Positions 1-7,744 of a DNA stretch of 64,000 nt are shown here, one piece after another. Position numbers and translations under genes: made by a program. The DNA comes from Paracoccus sp. Z118 (GTDB taxonomy: Bacteria; Pseudomonadota; Alphaproteobacteria; Rhodobacterales; Rhodobacteraceae), in contig NZ_JAHQZU010000007.1 of NCBI RefSeq assembly GCF_019061185.1, positions 124,001 to 188,000 on the forward strand, written 5' to 3'. The number at the start of each line of letters is the position of its first letter. Positions within the stretch are counted from its first letter, which is position 1. The notes beneath the pieces are model-generated. The model searched no databases. It was not told the origin of the DNA and saw nothing but the letters and a program-made list of their open reading frames with translations.

Positions 1-8
1 GCGTCCGG

Positions 9-1079
9 TCAGGCTGATTTCCGCTGCTTCCTGCGCTCTGAACTGGCCTTCTCGTGCTGTTCGACGATGTCGCCGGTGTGATCTTCGAGGATGTCCTCGA
101 CATAGATCATCCGCACCAGCACGATCAGCACCAGCAGCAGCGGCGTCGCCAGCAGCACGCCCATGAAGCCGAACAGCACCCCGAAGCCAACGACCGCCAG
201 CACCGTCAGCACCGGCGGAAGCGAGCTTGCCCGCTTCTGGATCACCGGCATCAGCACATTGCCCTCGATCTGCTGGATGATCACGAAGAGGATCACGGTG
301 TAGATCGCCTCCGTCGGGCCCAGCGTCAGCGCCATCAGCACCGCGGGCGCGCCGCCGAGCCACGGGCCGACATAGGGGACGAAGTCCAGCAGCCCCGCGA
401 TGATCCCCAGCGTCATCGCCAGCGGCACCCCGATCAACCACAGCCCGACGCCGGACAGGACAGCCACCGCCAGCATCGCGATCCCCTGTCCGATCAGCCA
501 GCGCCACAGCCCCTGCCCCAGCGCGTCGAGAATCTCGACCGCGCGGGCGCGCGCGTCCATCGGGATCAGGTGCAGCACCCCGCGCCGGTAAAGCCCCGGA
601 TCGGCGGCGAGGAAGACCCCGACCGTGATCACGATGACGACATTGGCGATGACCCCCACCAGCGTCGAGACGGTCCCGGTGACGGCGCCGAAGATGTTCC
701 AGTTGGGCTGCGCATCGTCGGCGGGCATGGCCTCGAGCAGGAAGCGGCCCCATGGCTGGTCGGTCAGCATCGCCTCCACCTGGTCCAGCGCGGCCGGAAC
801 GCTGCGGATCAGCTGCGTGAACTGGTTGACCATCTCGGGTCCGGCGAAGACGATCCCCAGCGCAATGAGCCCGAGGATGCCGAGCGCTGCCACCCCGACC
901 CCCGCCCCCGCCGACAGCGGCGTATGCCGCGCGACGATCAGCGCGAGGTGGCGCAGCAGCACCGCCAGCAGCACCCCCGCGAAGGCCAGAAGCAGCACGA
1001 ACGCCAGTTGCCACGCCATCAGCGCGAGCCCGAGGATGACCACGGTGACGAAGATGACGGCGGGAACGGCGCGGGGCAT
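9..1079 (-). CDS. AI-2E family transporter (PerM/YdiK type)
   Basis: Predicted polytopic inner-membrane protein of the AI-2E exporter/PerM superfamily, 356 residues, the usual family size. Two closely spaced hydrophobic segments fill residues ~3-48. A soluble loop follows, then several more membrane spans. The family loop FVPYVGPWLGGAP lies before the C-terminal hydrophobic hairpin, and the protein ends in a charged tail (E/K/R-rich). I chose the ATG at 1079; the in-frame extension upstream to 1211 is Arg/Pro/Ser-rich and looks non-coding. Family members move varied small solutes or act as Na+(Li+)/H+ antiporters, so the substrate cannot be told from sequence. A much larger paralogue lies at 7745-10111. 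Family assignment is secure; function is not. Confidence 0.88.
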   Translation of the reverse strand: MPRAVPAVIFVTVVILGLALMAWQLAFVLLLAFAGVLLAVLLRHLALIVARHTPLSAGAGVGVAALGILGLIALGIVFAGPEMVNQFTQLIRSVPAALDQVEAMLTDQPWGRFLLEAMPADDAQPNWNIFGAVTGTVSTLVGVIANVVIVITVGVFLAADPGLYRRGVLHLIPMDARARAVEILDALGQGLWRWLIGQGIAMLAVAVLSGVGLWLIGVPLAMTLGIIAGLLDFVPYVGPWLGGAPAVLMALTLGPTEAIYTVILFVIIQQIEGNVLMPVIQKRASSLPPVLTVLAVVGFGVLFGFMGVLLATPLLLVLIVLVRMIYVEDILEDHTGDIVEQHEKASSERRKQRKSA

Positions 1080-1235
1080 CGGGGGCCTTTCGTCTTGCCT
1101 TCTCGCGGAACGGGGCGGGCTGGCCGCCGGTTCCCCATGAGATCCGGCAATCGCGGAGGCGATGCAGCCAGGCCCGCGCGGGGCCCCGGCCGACGCAACG
1201 CGGCCACGCACCGGAACTTAACCACAGCCATCCGG

Positions 1236-1263
1236 TTGAATGCGCCGAGAATAGACCGATAAT
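1236..1263 (+). promoter_or_regulatory. Sigma-70-like promoter for the telA operon
   Basis: A -35 element TTGAAT (1236-1241) is separated by 16 bp from a -10 element GATAAT (1258-1263), five of six bases matching the consensus. The telA start codon follows 47 bases later. It is the only good promoter seen in the 1080-1310 gap between the divergent AI-2E transporter and telA. Confidence 0.55.
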
Positions 1264-1310
1264 CGCGGCCATGCGGGCATTCGCCCGAGCAACGCACGGG
1301 GAACCTGCAG

Positions 1311-2501
1311 ATGACCACCGAAACCCAGCGCCGGGCGGAAGCCAACCTGGACGAGCTGCGCAACGTGACCTCTCTGGTCCTGCCCGAGCCCGCGGGCGAC
1401 GTCGTGCCGCTGCAGCAGGCCGAGCCGCAGGTGGCCGACGAAATCCGCCGCCGCATGGACGAGATCAACCTGACCGACACCGCCTCGGTGGTGCATTTCG
1501 GATCGCGCGCACAGGCGGGGTTACAGGAAATCAGCCAGAAGATGCTGGCCGACGTGAAGAACAAGGATGTCGGCCCGGCGGGGGACAGTCTGCGCGACAT
1601 CGTGACGACGATCCGCGGCTTTTCCGTCAACGAACTGGACGTGCGGCGCGAGCGGAGCTGGTGGGAAAAGCTGCTGGGCCGCGCCGCGCCGTTCGCCAAG
1701 TTCGTGTCGAACTACGAGGAGGTGCAGGGCCAGATCGACAGGATCACCGTCGATCTGGAACAGCACCAGCACCAGCTGCTCAAGGACATCAAGTCGCTGG
1801 ACGTGCTGTATGAACGGACGCTGGATTTCTATGACGAACTCGCGCTGTATATCGCCGCCGGAGAGGCGAAGCTGCGCGAGCTGGACCAGAAGGACATCCC
1901 AGCCAAGCAGGCCGAGGTCGCGGCCAGGACCGCCGATGGCGACATCATGGAGGCGCAGGAGCTGCGCGACCTGCGCGCCATGCGCGACGATCTGGAACGG
2001 CGCGTCCACGACCTCAAGCTGACGCGGCAGGTCACGATGCAGTCGCTGCCTTCGATCCGGCTGGTGCAGGAGAACGACAAGTCGCTGATCACGAAGATCA
2101 GCTCGACGCTGGTGAACACCGTGCCGCTGTGGGAAACGCAGCTGGCGCAGGCCGTCACCATCCAGCGCGGCGCGCAGGCGGCGAAGGCGGTGCGGCAGGC
2201 GACCGACCTGACCAACGACCTGCTGACGGCGAACGCGAAGAACCTGCGCGATGCCAACGTGAAGATCCGCACGGAAATGGAGCGCGGCGTCTTCGACATC
2301 GAGGCCGTCCGCACCGCCAACGCCGAACTGATCGCCACCATCGAGGACAGCCTGCGTATCGCCGACGAGGGCAAGGCCCGCCGCGCCGCGGCCGAGCAGG
2401 ATCTGGCAAAGATGGAAACCGAACTGCGCGACACGCTTGCCGCGTCCAGCGCCCGCCAGTCGGGGCCGCAGGGCTCTGTTCCCCTCAACTCTCCCTCGTG
2501 A
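1311..2501 (+). CDS. telA: Toxic anion resistance protein, TelA/KlaA family
   Basis: 396-residue soluble, largely helical protein of the TelA/KlaA family, named for plasmid tellurite resistance; chromosomal members are thought to act in envelope stress. The family pattern is visible: residues ~100-125 carry the FSVNELDVRRERSWWEKLLG segment, followed by long coiled-coil-like helices (YEEVQGQIDRITVDLEQHQ onward) and a conserved SLPSIRLVQENDKSLI region near the middle. The C-terminal ~30 residues are low complexity. It is the first gene of a tight five-gene run (telA, DUF2927 lipoprotein, SPFH-GYF, zinc ribbon, small membrane protein); the next gene starts 10 bases after its stop. The family is clear. 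A real role in tellurite resistance is not shown. Confidence 0.9.
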   Translation: MTTETQRRAEANLDELRNVTSLVLPEPAGDVVPLQQAEPQVADEIRRRMDEINLTDTASVVHFGSRAQAGLQEISQKMLADVKNKDVGPAGDSLRDIVTTIRGFSVNELDVRRERSWWEKLLGRAAPFAKFVSNYEEVQGQIDRITVDLEQHQHQLLKDIKSLDVLYERTLDFYDELALYIAAGEAKLRELDQKDIPAKQAEVAARTADGDIMEAQELRDLRAMRDDLERRVHDLKLTRQVTMQSLPSIRLVQENDKSLITKISSTLVNTVPLWETQLAQAVTIQRGAQAAKAVRQATDLTNDLLTANAKNLRDANVKIRTEMERGVFDIEAVRTANAELIATIEDSLRIADEGKARRAAAEQDLAKMETELRDTLAASSARQSGPQGSVPLNSPS

Positions 2502-2511
2502 TCGGCATCCC

Positions 2512-3540
2512 GTGACCACTCTTGCGATTTTCCGGCGGGCCGCGTCCGGCCCGCTTACGGCGGCGGCGTTGCTGGCGCTGGCCGCCTGCGGGCCCGAGAT
2601 GCCGGGTTCCGATACGTCCCCGGCCGTGGTGCCCCGCCCGGCCGAGGCGCCGGAATCCGTCCGTCAGGCCGCCCTGCGCCGCGAACGGGCCGAGCAGGCG
2701 CGGCTGGAACAGCAGCGCGCCACGCGTGAGCCGAGCACCGCCAGCCTGACCATGCGCGACTACCTCAGGGGCATCCAGGACACGCTGGTCGGCCGCGGCC
2801 TCATGCGGACGGACGATGGCACCTCGGCCGGGCCGATCAGCGTGGCCACCTTGACCGAGAACTTCGTCGCCATCGCCCTGCACGACGAATACGAGCGCCA
2901 GAACGGCGCGCTGGTCCACCGCGTGCACGAGGCGCCGCTGCGCCGCTGGTCCGCCCCGGTGCGGCTGCAACTGGAATTCGGCCCGTCCGTGGACGCCGCC
3001 ACCCGCGTCCGCGACCGCGCGGCCGTCGCCGACTACGCGGCGCGGCTGTCGCAGGCGAGCGGGCATCCCGTCTCGCTGACCGGATCGGGCGGCAACTTCG
3101 CGGTGCTGTTCGTGTCCGAGGATGACCGCCGTTCGATCGGCCCGCGCCTGGCGCAGCTCGTCCCCGGCATTCCGGCCGCCGATGTGCAGGCGATCGTGGA
3201 CCTGCGCCCGCAGAACTTCTGCAGCGTCTTCGCCTATTCCTCGGGCAGCGCGCCCGAATACACCCGCGCCGTCGCCGTGATCCGGGCTGAACTGCCGCCG
3301 CGGATGCGCCTGTCCTGCGTCCACGAGGAGCTGGCGCAGGGTCTCGGCCTTGCCAATGACAGTCCGAACGCCCGCCCCTCGATCTTCAACGACGACGAGG
3401 AATTCGCCCTGCTGACCCGGCATGACGAGATGCTGCTGCGCATCCTCTACGACCGCCGTCTGCGCCCCGGCATGCGCGAACCCGAGGCCCGCTCCATCAT
3501 CCAGACCATCGCCACCGAACTGCTGGGCGGCAACAGCTAG
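2512..3540 (+). CDS. DUF2927 domain lipoprotein
   Basis: 342-residue predicted lipoprotein. I chose the GTG at 2512, ten bases after the telA stop, because it gives a compact signal peptide with lipobox LALAAC (Cys26); the longer in-frame ATG at 2437 lies inside telA and would bury that signal. The linker after the lipobox is Pro/Ala rich, followed by a charged Arg/Gln helix. The C-terminal half has the DUF2927 pattern, including a conserved Cys, HEELAQGLGL, PSIFNDDEEF and a final LYDRRLRPGM. The HEExxQ-like stretch resembles a zinc-metalloprotease signature, but no catalytic function is established. Its place between TelA and an SPFH protein suggests an envelope-facing partner of that module. 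Confidence 0.82.
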   Translation: MTTLAIFRRAASGPLTAAALLALAACGPEMPGSDTSPAVVPRPAEAPESVRQAALRRERAEQARLEQQRATREPSTASLTMRDYLRGIQDTLVGRGLMRTDDGTSAGPISVATLTENFVAIALHDEYERQNGALVHRVHEAPLRRWSAPVRLQLEFGPSVDAATRVRDRAAVADYAARLSQASGHPVSLTGSGGNFAVLFVSEDDRRSIGPRLAQLVPGIPAADVQAIVDLRPQNFCSVFAYSSGSAPEYTRAVAVIRAELPPRMRLSCVHEELAQGLGLANDSPNARPSIFNDDEEFALLTRHDEMLLRILYDRRLRPGMREPEARSIIQTIATELLGGNS

Positions 3541-3597
3541 GAACCCGGCCCCCGCCCCTTTGCGTTTGCCCCCAGACCCAGCCGACGGAGAACACCC

Positions 3598-4797
3598 ATG
3601 GCCATCTTCGACTTTCTCTCCGGCGAGTTCATCGACGTCATCGAATGGACCGACGACACCCGCGACACGATGGTCTGGCGGTTCGAAACGCGCGGCAACG
3701 CCATCAAGTATGGCGCGAAACTGACCGTGCGCGAGGGGCAGGCGGCGGTGTTCGTGCATGAGGGGCAGCTTGCCGACGTGTTCGGCCCCGGCCTCTACAT
3801 GCTGGAGACGAACAACATGCCGGTGCTGACGACGCTCCAGCACTGGCATCACGGCTTCCGCTCGCCGTTCAAGTCGGAAATCTACTTCGTCAACACGACC
3901 CGCTTCACCAACCAGAAATGGGGCACCCAAAACCCGATCATCGCCCGCGACCCAGAATTTGGTCCGGTGCGCCTGCGCGCCTTCGGCACCTACGCCATGC
4001 GGATCACCGACCCGGCCCGCTTCATGGCCGAGATCGTCGGCACCGATGGCGAGTTCACCGCCGACGAGATCAGCTACGCCCTGCGCAACATCATCGTGCA
4101 GGAATTTTCCCGCATGATCGCCGGCAGCGGCATCCCGGTGCTGGACATGGCCGCGAACACGCAGGACCTCGGCCAGTTGGTCGCGACCGCCATCGCCCCC
4201 GCCGTGACGCTCTATGGCCTGTCGATCCCGGAATTCTACATCGAGAATATCAGCCTGCCCGACGAGGTGGAAAAGATGCTCGACAAACGCACCTCGATGG
4301 GGATCGTCGGCGATCTGGGCCGCTTCGCCGCCTATGCGCAGTCGGAGGCGCTGCTGAACGCCTCGAACCAGCAGGGCGGCGGCATAAGCGCGGGGCTGGG
4401 CGCGGGTCTCGGGGCCGGGATCGGCATGGCGATGGGCGCGCGGCAACTGCCTTACGGGCAGGGGCCGTGGGGGCCAGCGCAAATGGGGGCGCCGATGGGC
4501 GCGCAGATGCAGTCGCAGGTTCACGCGCAGATGCAGCCACCGCCCGCGCCCGGCATGATCGCCCCACAGCAGACGGTGCCCGACACGGTCTGGCACGTCG
4601 CCATCGATGGGCAGGCGCAAGGGCCGTTCGGGCGCAGCGATCTGGGCCGGATGGCGAATGAGGGGCGCTTCACCCGCGACACGCTGGTCTGGGCGCCGGG
4701 GCAGGACGGCTGGCTTCCCGCCGACGAGGTGCAGCCCCTTGCGCAGCTTTTCACCATGCTGCCGCCGCCGCTGCCGACCCCGAAGCAGCCAGACTGA
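3598..4797 (+). CDS. SPFH/band-7 domain protein with C-terminal GYF-like domain
   Basis: 399 residues. Residues ~25-225 are an SPFH (stomatin/prohibitin/flotillin-like) domain of the YdjI type, ending in the helix LPDEVEKMLDKRTSMGIVGDLGRFAAYAQSEA cut short by a Gly-rich segment. Residues ~255-325 are a low-complexity Gly/Met/Gln/Pro linker (repeated GAQMQ/QMQPP motifs). Residues ~331-383 form a GYF_2-like module with spaced Trp residues and the GPF turn, as used to bind proline-rich partners. There is no clear transmembrane segment, so membrane association would be peripheral or through partners. It is gene three of the telA operon, 57 bases after the DUF2927 gene and 12 bases before the zinc-ribbon gene. 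Likely a scaffold that oligomerises at the membrane; this role is inferred from the family. Confidence 0.87.
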   Translation: MAIFDFLSGEFIDVIEWTDDTRDTMVWRFETRGNAIKYGAKLTVREGQAAVFVHEGQLADVFGPGLYMLETNNMPVLTTLQHWHHGFRSPFKSEIYFVNTTRFTNQKWGTQNPIIARDPEFGPVRLRAFGTYAMRITDPARFMAEIVGTDGEFTADEISYALRNIIVQEFSRMIAGSGIPVLDMAANTQDLGQLVATAIAPAVTLYGLSIPEFYIENISLPDEVEKMLDKRTSMGIVGDLGRFAAYAQSEALLNASNQQGGGISAGLGAGLGAGIGMAMGARQLPYGQGPWGPAQMGAPMGAQMQSQVHAQMQPPPAPGMIAPQQTVPDTVWHVAIDGQAQGPFGRSDLGRMANEGRFTRDTLVWAPGQDGWLPADEVQPLAQLFTMLPPPLPTPKQPD

Positions 4798-4809
4798 CGC
4801 CGCACCGCG

Positions 4810-6108
4810 ATGCCGACGCAGCCCGCCGAATACCGCTATCCTTGCGAAAGCTGCGGCGCGTCGCTGCAATTCGCGCCGGGGCAGAACATGCTCGTCTGCC
4901 CCTATTGCGGGCACCGGCAGACGATCTCGCCCGGCGCGGCTCGCGCGCCCGGCCGCCAGCCGGAAGGCGCGGCGGGGGGCGACGTGCTGCTGCGCGACCC
5001 CGCGGCCGGTCGAGCGCTGCAATGGGACGCAAGCCACAAGTCACCCGAACTGGTGGAAATCCCGCTGGAACGGGGCCTGCGGCTGGACGCCGGCAGCGAC
5101 CTCGCGGAAACCGTCCGCACCCTCTCCTGCCCCAATTGCGGCGCCAAGATCGAGATCACGTCCGAGCGCCACGCCGGCCGCTGCCCGTTCTGCGCCACCC
5201 CGGTCGTCACCGACACCGGCGCCACGCGGCAGATCAAGGTGCAGGGCGTGCTGCCCTTCGCCGTCACGCAGGATCAGGCGCGGGCAGCGCTGGACGACTG
5301 GCTGGGCGGGCTGTGGTTCGCGCCGAACGGCTTGCGGGAATATGCCCGCAAGGGCCGGCAGATGGCGGGCATCTATTCGCCCTTCTGGACCTTCGACGCC
5401 GACACCCGCACCGCCTATACCGGCCAGCGCGGCGATCATTATTACGAGACGGTCTATGTCATGGCCGAGGTCAACGGAAAGATGCAGCGCGTTCCCCGCC
5501 AGGTGCAGCGCACCCGCTGGCGGCCCGTGTCGGGCCGGGTCGCGCGGGGGTTCAACGACGTGCTGGTGCTGGCCGCGACCTCGCTGCCGCGCCGCTTCAC
5601 CGACGCGCTGACCCCGTGGGACCTGTCGGCGCTGGCGTTCTATACGCCCGCCTATCTCGCCGGCTTCTCGGCCGAGGGCTACACCATCCCCCTGTCCGAC
5701 GGCCACCAGATCGCCCGGCAGGAGATGGAATCGGTGATCGTGAACGACGTCCGCCGCGACATCGGCGGCGACGTGCAGCAGATCGCCGGGATGCAGACCC
5801 AGCACAGCGCCGAGACGTTCAAGCACATCCTGCTGCCGATCTGGAGCGCGGCCTACAAATACAACGGCAAAAGCTACCGCTTCGTCGTCAACGGCCAGTC
5901 CGGCCGCGTCCATGGCGACCGGCCCTGGTCGGTGTGGAAGATCGCCTTCGCGGTGCTGGCGGCGCTGGTCGCGCTGGCGCTGTTCACGCTGCTGGCCGAA
6001 GGCTCGGGCGTGGTGCGGTTCGGCGCGGCGACCGGCGCAGGCGATCCGGTTGCCGTTGTCGCCGCCGCCACCGGGCCGCCGCCACCCGGCCTGCCCCCAC
6101 CCGCATGA
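4810..6108 (+). CDS. Double zinc-ribbon membrane protein (YdjH/TFIIB-zinc-ribbon type)
   Basis: 432 residues. Two CxxC...CxxC zinc ribbons are visible: C12/C15 with C30/C33, and C107/C110 with C125/C128. Between and after them is a conserved Trp/Tyr-rich domain (~residues 135-370) seen in proteins often misnamed 'primosomal protein N-prime, helicase-like'; I find no helicase motifs. One strong transmembrane helix lies at ~376-398, followed by a short Pro-rich tail. It follows the SPFH gene by 12 bases, and SPFH plus zinc-ribbon pairing is known in other bacteria (B. subtilis ydjH/ydjI). Likely a membrane-anchored partner of the SPFH protein. The function is unknown. Confidence 0.83.
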   Translation: MPTQPAEYRYPCESCGASLQFAPGQNMLVCPYCGHRQTISPGAARAPGRQPEGAAGGDVLLRDPAAGRALQWDASHKSPELVEIPLERGLRLDAGSDLAETVRTLSCPNCGAKIEITSERHAGRCPFCATPVVTDTGATRQIKVQGVLPFAVTQDQARAALDDWLGGLWFAPNGLREYARKGRQMAGIYSPFWTFDADTRTAYTGQRGDHYYETVYVMAEVNGKMQRVPRQVQRTRWRPVSGRVARGFNDVLVLAATSLPRRFTDALTPWDLSALAFYTPAYLAGFSAEGYTIPLSDGHQIARQEMESVIVNDVRRDIGGDVQQIAGMQTQHSAETFKHILLPIWSAAYKYNGKSYRFVVNGQSGRVHGDRPWSVWKIAFAVLAALVALALFTLLAEGSGVVRFGAATGAGDPVAVVAAATGPPPPGLPPPA

Positions 6109-6118
6109 GGATCGGAAG

Positions 6119-6607
6119 ATGGACTGGGATCTCACCAGCCGCATCGTCATCTCGCTGGGCCTGCCCTTCTCGATCTTCGTTTTCCTCTATGAGCGCCGCA
6201 AGGAGCGCGACGCCGACGCCGCCGAAGTCAACGAGCTGCTCTCGGCCGCCTATACCGATTTCCTCAAGCTGGTGATCCAGAACCCCGACCTGAGCCTGAG
6301 TTCCGACCGCTCGACCGCCGGCCTGAACGACGAGCAGCGCGAGCGCATGAACGCGATGTTCGAGATCCTGACCTCGATCTTCCAGCGGGCCTATCTGCTG
6401 GGCTACGCGAGGAATCTGTCGGGCAAGCGGCGCCAGCGGTGGCGGGCGTGGGAGACGTTCATCCGCCAGTGGTGCCGGCGCGACGACTATCGCGCCCGGC
6501 TCGCCACGCTGCTGCCGATCGAGGACCCCGACTTCGCCGCCTTCATCCGCAAGATCGCCGCGGAGGAGGCGCAGCCGCCACGGTCTGGCGAGGACGAGCC
6601 GCGCTGA
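6119..6607 (+). CDS. Small membrane-anchored protein of unknown function
   Basis: 162 residues starting MDWDLTSR. The start at 6119 follows the previous stop by ten bases and has GGA upstream (GGATCGGAAG); longer in-frame starts lie inside the previous gene. One hydrophobic segment at residues ~8-25 (IVISLGLPFSIFVFLY) is followed by basic residues, then a soluble helical domain with a conserved-looking Arg/Trp-rich stretch (RQRWRAWETFIRQWCRRDDYRARL). I do not recognise a named family. Position makes it the last member of the TelA/SPFH operon, so it may be a small adaptor of that membrane complex. Confidence 0.7.
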   Translation: MDWDLTSRIVISLGLPFSIFVFLYERRKERDADAAEVNELLSAAYTDFLKLVIQNPDLSLSSDRSTAGLNDEQRERMNAMFEILTSIFQRAYLLGYARNLSGKRRQRWRAWETFIRQWCRRDDYRARLATLLPIEDPDFAAFIRKIAAEEAQPPRSGEDEPR

Positions 6608-6683
6608 AACGGCCTGAACGCCCCCTTTCCGCGGCCCGCCCGGCCACGCTATCACCGCACCCGTGACGATCACGGACAGCGAC

Positions 6684-7583
6684 ATGATCCTCTGCGCGGG
6701 CGAATCCCTCGTCGATCTGGTGCCCAGCGGCGGCGGCGGGCTGCTGGCCCTGCCCGGCGGCGCGGTCTTCAATACCGCGCTGGGGCTGGGCCGACTGGGG
6801 GCAAGGGCCGGTTATCTCTGGCCGCTCTCCGCCGACGCCCACGGCCGCACCCTGCGCAGTTTGCTGGAGCGGGCGGGGGTGGACGCCAGCCCCTGCCCCG
6901 CAACCGACCTCCCCACCGCCAGCGCCGAGGTCACGCTGACGGGCGGCGAGGCGAGCTACCGCTTCACCCTGACCGGCACCACGGCCACGGCGTTGACGGC
7001 GGCAACGCTGCCCGAGCGGACCGGCGCCCTGTTCATCGGCGGCATCAGCCTCGCCATCGAGCCCGGCGCGAGCGTCGTCGAAAGCCTCGCCGCCGAGGCG
7101 CGGGCGCGGGGCCTGCCGGTGATGATCGACCCCAACCTGCGCCCGCCGCTGATCGACGACCCCGAGACGCTGCGCCCCCGGCTCGACCGGCTTTTCGCGC
7201 TGGCGGCGATCATCAAGCTGTCCTCGGACGATCTCCGCTGGCTTTCCGCAGGCGACCCCGCCGCCACCGCCACGCGGATCGCCGAGGAATCCGGCGCGCT
7301 GGTCCTGCACACTCAAGGCGCGAACGGCGCGTCCTTGATCCGGCGCGGCGCCCCGCCGCTGCATCGACCCGCCCCAAAGGTCCGTGTCATCGACACGATC
7401 GGGGCGGGCGACAGCTTCAACGCCGGCCTTCTCGCCGCGCTGCAAACCAGCGGCGCGCTGGGGTATCCTGCCGAAGCCGATGCGCCAATGCTTTCCGCCG
7501 CCCTGCGATACGCCGTTCAGGTCGCGGCGGTCACTGTCGGCAGGCAGGGTGCCGACCCGCCGTGGCGGCACGAACTGGGCTGA
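6684..7583 (+). CDS. PfkB-family sugar kinase, probable fructokinase
   Basis: 299 residues from the ATG at 6684; a GTG at 6663 would add seven residues. The first residues MILCAGESLVDLVP and the Gly-rich GGAVFNTALGLGRLG are the PfkB N-terminal signature. The C-terminal signature DTIGAGDSFNAG places the catalytic base at about Asp243. The pattern fits fructokinase (ATP-dependent phosphorylation of fructose to fructose 6-phosphate), but other ketose or nucleoside substrates are possible. It stands alone, 76 bases after the TelA operon, with no sugar transporter nearby. The 161-base gap after it (7584-7744), between convergent genes, holds nothing I recognise. Confidence 0.82.
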   Translation: MILCAGESLVDLVPSGGGGLLALPGGAVFNTALGLGRLGARAGYLWPLSADAHGRTLRSLLERAGVDASPCPATDLPTASAEVTLTGGEASYRFTLTGTTATALTAATLPERTGALFIGGISLAIEPGASVVESLAAEARARGLPVMIDPNLRPPLIDDPETLRPRLDRLFALAAIIKLSSDDLRWLSAGDPAATATRIAEESGALVLHTQGANGASLIRRGAPPLHRPAPKVRVIDTIGAGDSFNAGLLAALQTSGALGYPAEADAPMLSAALRYAVQVAAVTVGRQGADPPWRHELG

Positions 7584-7744
7584 CGCGGCTTCTTCCGCTC
7601 TGCCGAAATCCATCGGCTCGCGTCTCCGGGGCGGGAAAGTCCCCCCTCCGCAACGGCCAACCCAAATGGGAACTCCGGCTTCAGATTCCGGCGAGGCCGG
7701 CGACAGTTGCCGAGCGGTCGGCGTCCGGGCCCAAGCACGAAACG

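Noticed and set aside
1311..2501. Tellurite resistance as the telA operon's function
   Set aside because: No terZABCDEF or tehAB genes are present, and chromosomal TelA proteins are common without a tellurite phenotype.
2485..5037. 850-residue open frame on the minus strand opposite the telA operon genes
   Set aside because: It is opposite four well-supported genes and its translation is Arg/Gly/His-rich without domains. Long antisense frames are expected at this GC content.
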